Assembly (NCBI GenBank): GCA_021186555.1
Contig: JAJKFL010000007.1
Location: 31,657,827 to 31,721,826 of the forward strand
From: Reticulitermes speratus
Taxonomy: Eukaryota; Arthropoda; Insecta; Blattodea; Rhinotermitidae
Direction: 5' to 3'
DNA length: 64,000 bases
Shown here: one piece after another, positions 22,801 through 38,458 of the stretch
Numbering within the stretch: position 1 is the stretch's first letter
How the letters are laid out: every line of letters starts with the position of its first letter
Made by a program: the position numbers and the translations under genes
The notes under the pieces: model-generated
Told to the model about the DNA's origin: nothing
Seen by the model: only the letters and a program-made list of their open reading frames with translations
The model's database searches: none

Positions 22801-24350
22801 AAGTCATTAATGCTGTAATAGTCAACACACCTGTTTTGGTTGTCCACAATGTCCACACATCAAACAGTTCAAGTAATGTAGGTTTAAAGTTTTGTGACAG
22901 TGTTATGGAATGATGATGTGACAATGTGCTCTTGAAATAAACCTTCACCTGAAGATACAGACAGAATTAACATCCACAAATTTGTATTTATCTTTAATTC
23001 CAGCTAATTCAGTGTGCTGAGAATAGCCTTGCATTGTAACAATGCAAGTTAAATTTGAGAAGTAAATATTTTCTGACATTTCAGAGGAGTACTGTTACTC
23101 TATCTTCAGGGTCAAGCAGTTTCTGTTGATTATTTACATTTCTACATATTCATTGATATTCATGTTCATTTATTGCAGGAAAACATATCAATAATGCTAT
23201 ATAATCATAACATTGTGTTTATAATTAGCATCTACTTTTATGTTCATGTTTCACTATTGTATGTCCTCATATGTCCATGTCTCACAATTGGATTTCCTTA
23301 TATGTCCATGCCTCACTACTGTATTTCCTTATACATCCATGTCTCACTGTTTTATTTCCTTATATGTCCATGCCTCACTACTGTATTTCCTTATACATCC
23401 ATGTCTCACTGTTTTATTTCCTTATATGTCCATGTCTCACTACTGTATTTCCTTATACATCCATGTCTCACTATTTTATTTCCTTATATGTCCATGCCTC
23501 ACTACTGTATTTCCTTATACATCCATGTCTCACTGTTTTATTTCCTTATATGTCCATGTCTCACTATTGTATTTTACCACTTATTTAATCAGTATGTGCA
23601 AATTCATTTTTACTCGTGGACACTTATATGTATGAATGTTTTCCATTTATTTTATAAATCTCTCTTACCTTCCACGCTTAAATTTAAAATTCCTGTAATC
23701 AGATATAGACAATTTTCAGAATTGCAAAAATGCTAAATTTAATTTTGTGTTACTCTGTCTATTTGTGCTGCACTCTTGTGGCAGAAATGAGTTCTACTAG
23801 TACTAGGTAGATAAATTTTCTAATATCCAAGTCACATAAAAATGTAATTTTTAATTTGGTGCATCTTCTTTGCCTCGTGCTGCGCTCTTGTGGAAGAAAA
23901 GATTGGCGATTCGGACCTTCAAGTTTCTCCACCAGCTGATTTATTGTCAGCTTTCCAAGAAGGACTCTGCTCCATACATTCACTGTGTTATATTTATTTC
24001 ATTTACAGGATCCTCGTCAAAATGGAATTTCAAAACAAACAGCCGCAGCAAAAGGCACTGTAACGGTCTCTGTGAACTGCCAACATCCAAGACAGAACAC
24101 CTCAAATTCCAGACAACCACACAGCTACAACAGTGACCCCAAAGTCACAAATAGTGCAAACAAAATTCATATTCAAAGTGATAACAATTCTTCGAGTAAG
24201 CTCCCAGTTACTTCAACGGAAAATAAAACTCCTGTTCCAACATTAATGAAACCAGCAATACGAAATGCTGCAGATAAGCTAGCAAAATCATTAGGAACAA
24301 ACAATAGGGTAACAATTGCAGTGCCAAATGGCGTGAAGTCCAGCGAATAA
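1494..24350 (+). CDS. Ush1c: Harmonin (USH1C)-type PDZ scaffold protein, 15 exons, 5' partial
   Basis: Exons: 1494-1761, 3248-3356, 5886-5910, 6688-6846, 7296-7440, 8494-8687, 9743-9911, 10325-10549, 12265-12390, 13271-13360, 13996-14118, 18782-18967, 20754-21199, 22099-22351, 24009-24350. Every junction is AG/GT and all phases agree, giving 952 aa counted from the Met at 1495. PDZ1 is about residues 41-125, with GFSV at 59-62 in the carboxylate-binding loop. A linker [16 protein letters not shown] follows, close to the harmonin linker. PDZ2 is about 171-257. After it come a charged coiled-coil stretch (exons 10-11), a polyproline run closing exon 12, and a long Ser/Thr-rich tail. Vertebrate harmonin organises actin and cadherin-23 complexes in microvilli and stereocilia; an apical or microvillar scaffold role here is inference. 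No third PDZ is visible. The first exon begins mid-codon after a good acceptor and matches the end of the harmonin N-terminal domain, so the gene starts upstream of the window. Confidence 0.88.
2107..2205 (+). repeat. Short direct repeat with TA microsatellite
   Basis: GGTCTAACTCAGTTTTATAA occurs at 2107 and 2166, the second followed by (TA)n. Confidence 0.6.
2468..2516 (+). ncRNA. Hammerhead-ribozyme-like motif 1
   Basis: CTGATGA at 2474-2480, imperfect stem II (GGCTC with GAACC), GAAA at 2501, minimal stem III ACATGT, then A as residue 17. Stem I is GCACAA against TTTTGC (one mismatch). Core complete; stem II weak. Confidence 0.5.
2685..2991. mobile_element. Pogo/Tigger-like MITE
   Basis: Ends CAGTAGGCCC..GATTTA and TAAATCGTGGGCCTACTG are inverted repeats; TA on both sides. 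Interior has no open frame. Confidence 0.65.
3069..3105 (+). repeat. Decayed hammerhead-like motif
   Basis: CTAAAGA in place of CTGANGA, then GAAACATGTA at 3093-3102. The G5 to A change should inactivate it. Confidence 0.45.
3248..3356 (+). CDS. Ush1c: Harmonin exon (end of PDZ1)
   Basis: Encodes [16 protein letters not shown] and the last strand of PDZ1. Acceptor TCTACAG, donor GTAAGT. It ends in phase 1. Confidence 0.88.
5886..5910 (+). CDS. Ush1c: Harmonin 25-nt microexon (inter-PDZ linker)
   Basis: Encodes (T)VGMIPVK and the first two bases of an Asp codon. Acceptor TTTTCCAG, donor GTAAGT. Its phase fits both neighbours and the peptide matches the conserved harmonin linker, which supports so short an exon. 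Confidence 0.82.
6076..6118 (-). ncRNA. Hammerhead-ribozyme-like motif 2
   Basis: CTGAGGA at 6113-6107, stem II GAACT with AGGTC (one mismatch), GAAA, stem III ACATGT, A17. Stem I is GTTCG against TGAAC, five pairs including one G-T, different from other copies. Confidence 0.55.
6478..6515 (+). repeat. Decayed hammerhead-like motif
   Basis: CTGGTGA (A6 to G) at 6481, perfect stem II GCACC-TT-GGTGC, GAAACATGTA at 6503-6512. The core substitution should abolish cleavage. Opposite orientation to the copy at 6076. Confidence 0.5.
6688..6846 (+). CDS. Ush1c: Harmonin exon (linker and start of PDZ2)
   Basis: Encodes [15 protein letters not shown] through [15 protein letters not shown]. Acceptor TTGTTCCAG, donor GTGAGT. 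DPLTW is a harmonin hallmark. Confidence 0.85.
7296..7440 (+). CDS. Ush1c: Harmonin exon (core of PDZ2)
   Basis: Encodes [29 protein letters not shown] and the end of a PDZ helix. Acceptor GGTTTCAG, donor GTGAGT, phase 0 at the 3' end. Confidence 0.88.
7842..8233. mobile_element. Inverted-repeat element carrying a hammerhead-like motif
   Basis: About 60-base inverted ends: AGATATGATATCAAACCCAA at the left and its near complement ending at about 8233. The left arm runs directly into the motif at 7905-7950. The right arm has no second copy. No coding capacity. Confidence 0.6.
7905..7950 (-). ncRNA. Hammerhead-ribozyme-like motif 3
   Basis: CTGAAGA at 7944-7938; stem II GG.CAC with GTG.CC; GAAA; C17. 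Stem I is GGAGGT against ACCTCC, six perfect pairs. Stem III has a C-C mismatch (ACATCT). Confidence 0.55.
8494..8687 (+). CDS. Ush1c: Harmonin exon (end of PDZ2)
   Basis: Encodes [17 protein letters not shown], the closing helix and strand of PDZ2, then a Ser/Asn-rich acidic linker. The donor GTGGGG at 8688 was chosen because it gives the phase needed by the next exon; it is weak. Confidence 0.75.
8800..8990 (+). repeat. Copy of the 38241 repeat family
   Basis: CTTCTGAGATGTGATGCTGT and following bases match the left arm of the element at 38241. In harmonin intron after exon 8494-8687. Confidence 0.45.
9452..9477 (+). repeat. CA microsatellite
   Basis: (CA)n tract in harmonin intron. Confidence 0.8.
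9743..9911 (+). CDS. Ush1c: Harmonin exon (charged linker)
   Basis: Encodes (R)[20 protein letters not shown] and more charged residues. Acceptor CGTCTCAG, donor GTGAGT. Its phase joins the exon ending at 8687. Confidence 0.75.
10325..10549 (+). CDS. Ush1c: Harmonin exon (linker)
   Basis: 75 codons, phase 0 at both ends; acceptor TTCTTCCAG, donor GTGAGA. Begins [16 protein letters not shown]. No recognised domain. Confidence 0.75.
10683..10812 (+). repeat. TG and TA microsatellites
   Basis: (TG)n at 10683-10710 and (TA)n at about 10786-10812, then (CAT)4. Confidence 0.8.
12265..12390 (+). CDS. Ush1c: Harmonin exon (Ser-rich)
   Basis: 42 codons, phase 0 at both ends; acceptor TTGTACAG, donor GTGAGA. 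Ser-rich, ending [10 protein letters not shown]. Confidence 0.75.
13271..13360 (+). CDS. Ush1c: Harmonin exon (coiled coil)
   Basis: 30 codons, phase 0 at both ends. Encodes a charged helix of the type [20 protein letters not shown]. It corresponds in position to the harmonin coiled-coil region. Confidence 0.75.
13996..14118 (+). CDS. Ush1c: Harmonin exon (coiled coil)
   Basis: 41 codons, phase 0. Continues the helix ([13 protein letters not shown]) and ends in [11 protein letters not shown] before the donor GTGAGT. Confidence 0.75.
14328..14405. mobile_element. 78-bp hairpin MITE with TA target sites
   Basis: Two 38-base arms starting CAGGGCATACACAAAAGAAT, separated by AA, one mismatch, flanked by TA on both sides. 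Tc1/mariner-type boundaries by the TA duplication. A related copy is at 58302. Confidence 0.75.
14733..14862 (+). repeat. 62-bp tandem duplication
   Basis: CCTTCACTTCACTCCACTTC and the following 42 bases occur twice, offset 62. A complementary GAAGTGAAGTGAAGTGAAG tract is at 18380-18402. Confidence 0.7.
15891..16165 (-). mobile_element. tRNA-derived SINE, family A
   Basis: Head on the minus strand with GGTCGCGGGTTCGATTCCCG (B box); tail TGTAATGGGATTGCTTTAC. The 5'-most head bases are missing. Confidence 0.7.
16222..16425 (-). mobile_element. SINE family B, 5'-truncated
   Basis: Minus-strand body with CCTCAGCACTAGATGC and GGCCCAGCTGCTTTACCCC, related to the copy at 36885. Confidence 0.55.
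17231..17287 (+). CDS. Possible alternative first exon of harmonin
   Basis: ATG with an upstream in-frame TGA, then 19 codons ([19 protein letters not shown]) ending at donor GTGAGC. It ends in phase 0, as needed to join the exon at 18782, and read straight through from a phase-0 acceptor it would be stopped. That pattern suits an internal promoter making a short isoform without PDZ domains. No transcript evidence. Confidence 0.3.
17650..17760 (+). repeat. TAA/TAG simple repeat
   Basis: Imperfect AATAATAG-type tract, with a reverse ATTATT part at its end. Confidence 0.7.
18782..18967 (+). CDS. Ush1c: Harmonin exon (ends in polyproline)
   Basis: 62 codons, phase 0; acceptor TTTTACAG, donor GTAAGT. 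It closes with seven consecutive prolines, a possible SH3 or profilin site like the proline-rich region of harmonin b. Confidence 0.75.
20041..20200 (+). repeat. Half copy of the 24932 foldback element with hammerhead-like motif
   Basis: Matches the right arm of the palindrome at 24932-25322, including the tail ACTATTAAAGTTTTTAATAG. The motif is at 20115-20156: CTGAAGA, stem II GGTCAG-GTAC-CTGACC, GAAACATGTC, stem I GGGT against ACCC. Confidence 0.65.
20115..20156 (+). ncRNA. Hammerhead-ribozyme-like motif 4
   Basis: Complete core with CTGAAGA at 20119-20125, six-pair stem II, GAAA at 20143-20146, stem III AC-AT-GT, C17 at 20152 and four-pair stem I. Confidence 0.6.
20754..21199 (+). CDS. 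Ush1c: Harmonin exon (Ser/Thr-rich)
   Basis: The longest exon, 446 nt. Ser-rich start ([20 protein letters not shown]), then a [14 protein letters not shown] proline patch. Acceptor TTGTTTAAG directly before an ATG; donor GTAAAT. Confidence 0.75.
21500..21560 (+). repeat. Decayed hammerhead-like motif in a dispersed repeat
   Basis: CTGAAAA (G8 to A), stem II GGAGG with CCTCC, GAAACGTC, AGG. A related sequence lies at 12690-12725 (GATGGAGGCAGCAGGTTTCT). Confidence 0.4.
21961..22000 (+). ncRNA. Hammerhead-ribozyme-like motif 5
   Basis: CTGAAGA at 21965-21971, stem II GACC..AGTT (weak), GAAA at 21987. Stem III is AT-GC-AT, a paired change from AC..GT, then T17. Stem I has only two pairs. Confidence 0.45.
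22099..22351 (+). CDS. Ush1c: Harmonin exon (C-terminal region)
   Basis: 253 nt; acceptor TGTTCAG, donor GTAAAT. Encodes [19 protein letters not shown] and FDFLTAPA, the most conserved-looking part of the tail. Confidence 0.75.
23234..23574 (+). repeat. 31-bp minisatellite with 62-bp dimer order
   Basis: About 11 units alternating TTTCCTTATATGTCCATGCC.. and TTTCCTTATACATCCATGTC... In harmonin intron 14. The unit has no stop in any forward frame. Confidence 0.85.
24009..24350 (+). CDS. Ush1c: Harmonin terminal exon
   Basis: 113 codons and TAA at 24348-24350; acceptor ATTTACAG. Asn/Ser/Thr-rich, ending NGVKSSE. Candidate polyadenylation signals are AATAAA at 24556 and 24711. Confidence 0.78.
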   Translation, partial: DPRQNGISKQTAAAKGTVTVSVNCQHPRQNTSNSRQPHSYNSDPKVTNSANKIHIQSDNNSSSKLPVTSTENKTPVPTLMKPAIRNAADKLAKSLGTNNRVTIAVPNGVKSSE

Positions 24351-24555
24351 GAATTGGCTACAGTGTTTAGCGGTGCAGACGTCCTTTTTGAAACACATCA
24401 GTCTGGAAATATAATTTACAATGTCAACCAGATTTATATGCAGGTGTCACTGTCATGTGATTATGACTGCTATTTAGGTTTTGAATATATTGTCAGAACC
24501 TTCAGCAGAGTATATGATACAAACCAAGATATGTAAATGGGTAAGGTATATTTTT

Positions 24556-24716
24556 AATAAAGCATTCAAACCTTATAATAATAAATATGAATTTAAAGAT
24601 GAACTGCAGTCTGAGGTACATATTGTCCAAATGAGTTTTTCACGACTTAGAATCTCTTAGTGCTTTGGATTTTTATGTAGTGCACACCCAAATATGCTGT
24701 TGATGAAGCCAATAAA
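24556..24716 (+). terminator. Candidate polyadenylation signals of harmonin
   Basis: Two AATAAA hexamers at 24556-24561 and 24711-24716, about 205 and 360 bases after the stop codon. Confidence 0.45.
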
Positions 24717-24997
24717 CAGTACACATATATTATATGGCATAAAATATTTTTTGATGCACATCTTTCTATATTATTTACAACAAAAGCTTTTTGAAATGAA
24801 GTAATATATGGCGAATTCTGAACTGAAGTATGTGCCTTTTTGAAAGCCTCTTTTTATTTCAGAAGTTAAGTCCAGTTTTATTTCAACTTATGTGAACGTA
24901 CTAACGTTTCTAAAATTAAATTCATCTTAAATCAAAAACCAAGAACCAACTAGATGCACAATCACTATTAAAAACTTTAATAGTAGTATTACATTAA

Positions 24998-25039
24998 ACC
25001 CGACATGTTTCGGTCAGGTACCTGACCATCTTCAGGGGT
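24998..25039 (-). ncRNA. Hammerhead-ribozyme-like motif 6
   Basis: Same sequence as the motif at 25186 in opposite orientation: ACCC, CTGAAGA, GGTCAG-GTAC-CTGACC, GAAACATGTC, GGGT. Confidence 0.6.
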
Positions 25040-25185
25040 ACACTACATTAAAATGCGTAGTCCATATGTAAAACACACTTAGATGTGAGCATATAAGGTC
25101 TAGTTATGTGTAATGTTTTATAAGACCTTATATGCTCACATTTCAAGTGTGTTTTACATATGGACTACGCATTTTAATGTAGTGT

Positions 25186-25227
25186 ACCCCTGAAGATGGT
25201 CAGGTACCTGACCGAAACATGTCGGGT
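25186..25227 (+). ncRNA. Hammerhead-ribozyme-like motif 7
   Basis: ACCC at 25186, CTGAAGA from 25190, stem II hairpin, GAAA at 25214, C17 at 25223, GGGT to 25227. All catalytic positions present. Confidence 0.6.
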
Positions 25228-25636
25228 TTAATGTAATACTACTATTAAAGTTTTTAATAGTGATTGTTTTTAATAATTAAACACTGTTTTTAATAATGAT
25301 AGTTGGTTCTTGGCTTTTGATATATACGAGATGCACGGTGAAAACAATATTAATTCATTGTAAATGTTTCAATCAACACGTATTAAGAAGACTAGTCTTC
25401 TCAGATGTGACACTGTGTCGCTGGGCAAGAATATCAAATCTGACAAGACCTCTCATATTTAATGAGAATCCATTCAGTAAGCCTGTAAATTAAATACATA
25501 GACAAAGACAGGTCATGCTAACCTGATGTAGTTACGGTCTTAGCCATGTCCTGTGTCTGCGTGCCAGTTGTATCCTGCTATTCAAGTAAGGATATACTCT
25601 AATGGGCTGTCCCATAACATGCCTAGTAGGCAGTAA

Positions 25637-25735
25637 GGGCAGATACAGGTACAGCTCTACCTGTACTCAACCTCGGCACTAGAAGGGGTGGGTCATCATC
25701 GCCACGCCCCAGCCGCCTTACTCCCAGGAAGGGAT
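25637..25735 (-). mobile_element. SINE family B fragment
   Basis: CCTCGGCACTAGAAGGGGTG and CCCCAGCCGCCTTACTCCC on this strand match the family B body. Confidence 0.5.
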
Positions 25736-25886
25736 ATAATCTAATATAGACTTTTAACTCAAAATCATTAATTTCCGTTGTTAAACTTTATATGCTGGGA
25801 ATTTATACACCAGGTTCAGTAAACAAGAGTTTTCTCTGGGGTCTTAAATGCTTGTTGCAATGTTAAGAAATTTTTGGATATTTGAG

Positions 25887-26057
25887 CCTCCTGTACAATG
25901 GGTACCGGGTCTCTTTCCCAGGGGTAAAGCAGCCGGGCGAGGAGTTGACCACCTACACACATCTAGTGCCAGGGTTAAAGAAAGAGTAGAGTTATACCTC
26001 TGCACCCCCTTTGGGCCTTAATGGCCTGTTCTAGGGAGAACTTTACCTTTACCTTTT
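25887..26057 (+). mobile_element. SINE family B fragment
   Basis: CTCCTGTACAATGGGTACCG through GGCCTGTTCTAGGGAGAACT and a CTTTACC tail. An ACA/ATA simple repeat follows. Confidence 0.65.
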
Positions 26058-26742
26058 GAGGACAACAACAACAACAATAATAATAATAATGATAATAATA
26101 ATAATCAATAATCAGTGTATGAAGATAATTGCTCTGATTCAAATAAAATATGGAGAGTACTATAGTCTATATCTTCCTGTACTATAAATATCTTATTGCA
26201 GTTGAAAAGAAGTCATCTAATGACAGAAATTTCAGTGATTTTTGAGTGATTGGTTTTATTATGTTCTACTTCGTTCTCTTTAGCCTTTAAAGTCAGGTTC
26301 CTTTCTCCTGAATTCATCCCACTGTTATGGGAGAAGGTTTATATGGGACCCATTGAACAAGAGGTTTTGTAATGACGATCATGAATTTGTCAAAAGAAAA
26401 CGAATATTACTTTGTATTTTCACCACAACTCCCCCAAAATTCAGCCTGTAACACAGTCACTATACTGACTACACTGTACCATCTCCATAATATATGTCTT
26501 GCCTGTTTTATCTACAGCTTGGTGTTGAGTGATTCAGTTTCTGCCAGCAGTCAGGTAATGTTTTTAAGTGGGACATCCCATTGTGATGAAGATATGCAGA
26601 TGTAGGGATAATAGCTGTCAATCACAATGATTGTTGTGATGGCAGGAAGTAACAATTGCATTCTGCTTCATCAGTGGATTTACCATATTTTGTGCTTCAT
26701 TCTATTCTTTTATTATACCTCTATTTTGACTGGTCTTCCAGG

Positions 26743-26872
26743 TAAAAAAGGTAAAATTGCCCCTGTGCACGCCATGAAGACATAAGAGGTAATGGAAATA
26801 TGTCGCTCCAATCATTATTAACCTCAGTGTTAGATGGAGGTTAGTGGTTAGCTTCACGTCTTGGCCGCTTTA
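26743..26872 (-). mobile_element. SINE family B fragment
   Basis: AACCTCAGTGTTAGATGGAG and TTGGCCGCTTTATTG match the body. Confidence 0.45.
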
Positions 26873-29461
26873 TTGATGGGTGATGTTTAAAAGTAATGTT
26901 AAGTGCATGTGAACATCTTGAACTAATAAATTCAGGAAAAAGCTCAGCCGTATGCTCTGGCAGCCTTTATCAGGAAAAGGTACTGGTATGTTATGGGATC
27001 CTGTGGTTCTCTGTAGTGTTTATAACACTTGTGTTGTATTCATAAGGTTCTGTGTTTTGAACTCAGTGGTATCCTGGAACTTTCCCCCACACCTTGGGGG
27101 AAAATGTGGGAAATAATGGTAACATAAATTGGACCATTACTGCTTGCTGTCATGTCTGTTCCAGTTTACCATCACAGTCACCCTACTGTGCACTGCTATT
27201 TGTATGTGTGTGTAAAATTGGGTACTGATAAAGCTCCAGACCTGTGGATGTGGTGGTAAAAAGAGAGAGACCATACCTCTCCTTGAAATTTAACTCTGGC
27301 TGTCTGATCGACACCCAGTAACTTTGTAGACTGAGCAACTGTAGATAATCAGACACATGGTGCTATCAGTAACAGTCTAGGACAGTTTTTTCGAAATGTT
27401 GACAGCCAAAAAACTTTAGGTTGCAACATCAATATCTGGGGTGGACAACTATCCTACTGCATCATATCTAGGTTGGATACAATGGTGAACAAGTAATTCT
27501 GCCACAGCATGCGCAAGAGATAGTATAACAGGCAGGCAGAGGGCAGGATTGTGATTATGCTACTGGCAATGAAAAGTTCTCATTGCTTATAACTAGAAGT
27601 CACTGAGAGCTAGCATCACAATGCTTGTAGAAAAGTCTGTATTCGACAGCAGACTTGGGAGGGGACTCAGGGCACCATGTTTGCCACATGGTCAGTCTGC
27701 CTCAAGTTTTCACACCGGTAACATCGTTTAAACGCATTCCATGCAGATCGCAGCTTGCTCCATGTTGGAGTTGGTAACAGTGCATTGTAGTTGGGCCATG
27801 CACAGATATGTCTTTCAAAACAACACTGCTGTGCGGGCATAACATGACAAAAAAGACTTTCCAGACATTAACACTACTAAAAACATTAACACTATCATGG
27901 CAAGAAACAGAACGACTGATATGGCAACTATGGTGATGGAAGAGTGGAAGAGGTTGAGTAGTGGGAACTGACCTATATGTAGGTGTCACTGTAATTTGAT
28001 TGTGATTACTATTTAGCTTTTGCGTATATTGTCACAACATTCAGCATAGTAAATTATACAAATGAAGATATGTAAACGGCTCTGGTGTATCACAGATGTG
28101 CACAGGTTGAATATCTGATGCTAACACATAAAACACATCACCATAAACATGATGTTTATACAAACAAAATTTGTAAGCAAAGCATCAATGTGTGTTGTGC
28201 ATTGAAAATCTTTGTTTTTGGTGAAACTTACATTGGATGAGTCAGTTACAAGACAGTAAAAAAACATCTTATACAACTGTTCCATAACAAAACCATCCCA
28301 CAAAAATAATTTAATGTATATATGCTCGAACATCCAAAATGTTTCACCACTGCTGTGTCATCCATTACGTCGCTTTTTGTTAAAACCAGAAGCACTGATG
28401 TTCGTTCAGTAGTGGTCCACATATCAGAGTTACCAGAATTACATACATATGTGTGTGTGTGTGAGCTGTATGGTTTTTTATAACGGTGGTGGATAGTGGC
28501 CTGTTTATTATTAAAAATATGGGATATTTTAACAGTAATACAAAAGTTGCTGGCAGGCAGTTATGCTTTACAGGCTAGGTAATATGGCAGAAAGAACACA
28601 AAACTTCACAGAAATACAAAAGCTACAATACATTATGTAAATGAACAAACTAGATAAATGTAAAGAAAATAATGTTTAATATCAAACATTTTACTTTGAA
28701 TTGCAATGCTTGCTTTCATTAGTTTCGCTTTAAAGCATAATTTACTGCTAGGGATGATATCAAACTGTCCAGACTTAAAAACATTGACTTCAGAAGATTG
28801 CACTGTTTTTGAATAACCTTATTGGGTAGTTTTAAGTTAAAATTACAGTGGTAATGTCTACAAATTTTAAGACGGTTTTCTTCAGGTGACGTCACATAAG
28901 GTTGCTACACATTTCAGAAAGTATACAACCACATTCCGCGCCGCTTAGGCTTACGCACGATGACCAAATTTGACAACACAAAACTTCCGAGCAAAGCAAA
29001 ACGTAAAATCGTCGTCAATTAATTATAAAATTAATACGGAGCGTTATCATATTTCCTACTTGTGGTTCGTTGAGGTACGGTCCCTACTCTATGACTAGTC
29101 CATTTGTACAAAAAATAAATGTAATAGCTCTCTGGCAGCTGTGAGCACCGTGTTTGTGTGGGAAGAAGCAATGACTGTACCGGTAATCCTGGCACAATGG
29201 GAAACTAGATCATCTGTGATGGGAAATGTATTTGTATAATTACATTGTTGTATGGGAAATATTTTACATTTGTCACTCGTCTGTTCACAATATACGATTC
29301 GAAGCTTTTCTGCAAGAATAGCAAATGCGATCGGAACTCCAATACCTGGCATAGGCCATTCCAAATGACGTCATAACAACTTTCAACCGTTTGACCAATA
29401 GCGCTGTAGGGATCCATGAACGCTAGGCAGAAGGGGGTTGGCAATTTGACGGAGTGTTCCA

Positions 29462-29521
29462 GTTTGAGGCTTTACTACCATTTGGTTTCGTATACGGCAG
29501 GCAGTCCTTTTCGTGTTGAAG
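29462..29521 (+). promoter_or_regulatory. Probable 5' UTR exon and start region of SKP1
   Basis: The SKP1 ATG sits directly after a splice acceptor, so a non-coding first exon is required. The best candidate ends at 29521 (GTTGAAG before donor GTATGG). The preceding 500 bases are richer in CpG than the surroundings. Start site not determined. Confidence 0.4.
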
Positions 29522-29744
29522 GTATGGTGTGGTATTAAAAAAGGGATCGTTATTAGCTGTGGGTAATGTATTTACAGTTCAGTAACATTTAAAATAGTTT
29601 CGGTTGGTATAGGGAACAATGGCGTTGAGACTTTACTAAGTGCGTGTAATTGGGAACAACGTAGGGTTGCACGTACATTGTTCTAACATTTTGTATTGGT
29701 TGTGAGTTGTACACACTGCACCGTATGTCAACATTTAATCATAA

Positions 29745-37492
<7,748 letters not shown>

Positions 37493-37641
37493 AATGGTTG
37501 CTCTTTTAATCCAAACGTTTTACCTTCCCGGTTCCGAATCCCTTCTGTAAGCTGTTCGTTTGTATGTTTGAAAAGGATTGTTAAACATGGTGAAGTCTTA
37601 ATTTTTTTCCTCTCACTAATTATAGCTTGTGTGTTGGATAC

Positions 37642-37969
37642 AATAAAAATGTCGCTGGTAACAGTGCTCAGTGCTGTCTACATTTACCTCTGTATAGATT
37701 TTAGTGTTAACTGTTGTAAGGAACTGTAAATACAGATATAACTTTGCATATTTTGCACTGCGGTAGCTATTGACGATTGGTTTGGGGAGATAAATGTCAG
37801 ATTTGTAGGAACTGAAAAATGTTTTTAAACTTTTGTTCCTCAGTTGTGTATGTAGGCGTTTCTGAAAATATAAGAGATGGAAGTTTGTTTATGATGTGGA
37901 AATGAAAACAGTTTGTTGCATTGTGAGTGAAGTACTACACTGTAGGAAGATTTCAGTGTTTAAAATAAA
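37642..37969 (+). terminator. Candidate polyadenylation signals of SKP1
   Basis: AATAAA at 37642-37647 and 37964-37969, 150 and 472 bases after the stop. Confidence 0.5.
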
Positions 37970-38240
37970 TTTTACTACCAATTGCTGCTGTTTGATTCCA
38001 CACTGTCATCACTGCCCGAGGTACTTTCATCACTTTTTCTTTCATACCATGTGTGACAAAACACAGTAACCTAAAACTGTTTGATAGTAGCTTTATTGGT
38101 TCCTACTGAAGCCACTGTGTTTCAGTTTTGACTATCTTTTGAGTTTGTGTCCTGTTTGAAAATGAAGTGCTGAAGAGAATATTTGAACCTAAGGGAGCTG
38201 AAGTAATGAGAGAATAAAGGAAACTACATGAAGAATATCT

Positions 38241-38458
38241 TTACAGAGGATTCGAGTCTTTTGGGATGTGATGCTGTGTTGTTCGGTGAGTGGTTCCCAA
38301 TGTTCTGAAGGATCATGGTGCCGCCATCTTCCTGGGTCCAGCAGTCCAGTCAGTGTGTGGACTGCTTGAACCTTGAATATGGAGGTACCGTGATTTCTGA
38401 AATGTCAGGAACCAATCACCCATCGACACGGCATCACATCCCAGACGACTTTTAATCC
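38241..38458. repeat. Inverted-repeat dispersed element
   Basis: Ends (GTCTTTTGGGATGTGATGCT; complement of GGCATCACATCCCAGACGAC) form about 45-base arms. Related arms appear at 8850-8910, 25395-25425, 35770-35850 and 44110-44150, so this is a family. Confidence 0.55.

Larger units (their letters stand above)
18968..24008. other. Harmonin introns 19-24 kb
   Basis: Outside exons 20754 and 22099: the half foldback element at 20041, decayed and intact hammerhead-like motifs (21500, 21961), the 31-bp minisatellite (23234). Confidence 0.5.
24932..25322. mobile_element. Foldback element with two head-to-head hammerhead-like motifs
   Basis: Nearly perfect palindrome: arms 24958 to about 25103 and 25122-25267, loop about 20 bases. 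A second inverted layer outside it (CAAAAACCAAGAACCAAC against GTTGGTTCTTGGCTTTTG) extends to about 24932 and 25322. The motifs are at 24998-25039 (-) and 25186-25227 (+). No coding capacity. Lies downstream of the harmonin polyadenylation signals. Confidence 0.75.
25323..29461. other. Intergenic region between harmonin and SKP1
   Basis: Three SINE B fragments (25637, 25887, 26743), an arm of the 38241 family near 25395, (AAT)n at 26065-26110. At 27970-28075 a stretch resembles 24435-24535 (ATATGTAGGTGTCACTGT), so the harmonin 3' end was partly duplicated. CpG content rises from 28930 towards the SKP1 start. Confidence 0.5.

Noticed and set aside
23173-23736. 187-codon open frame
   Set aside because: It is the stop-free 31-bp minisatellite read through; the same peptide appears in three frames and it lies inside a harmonin intron.
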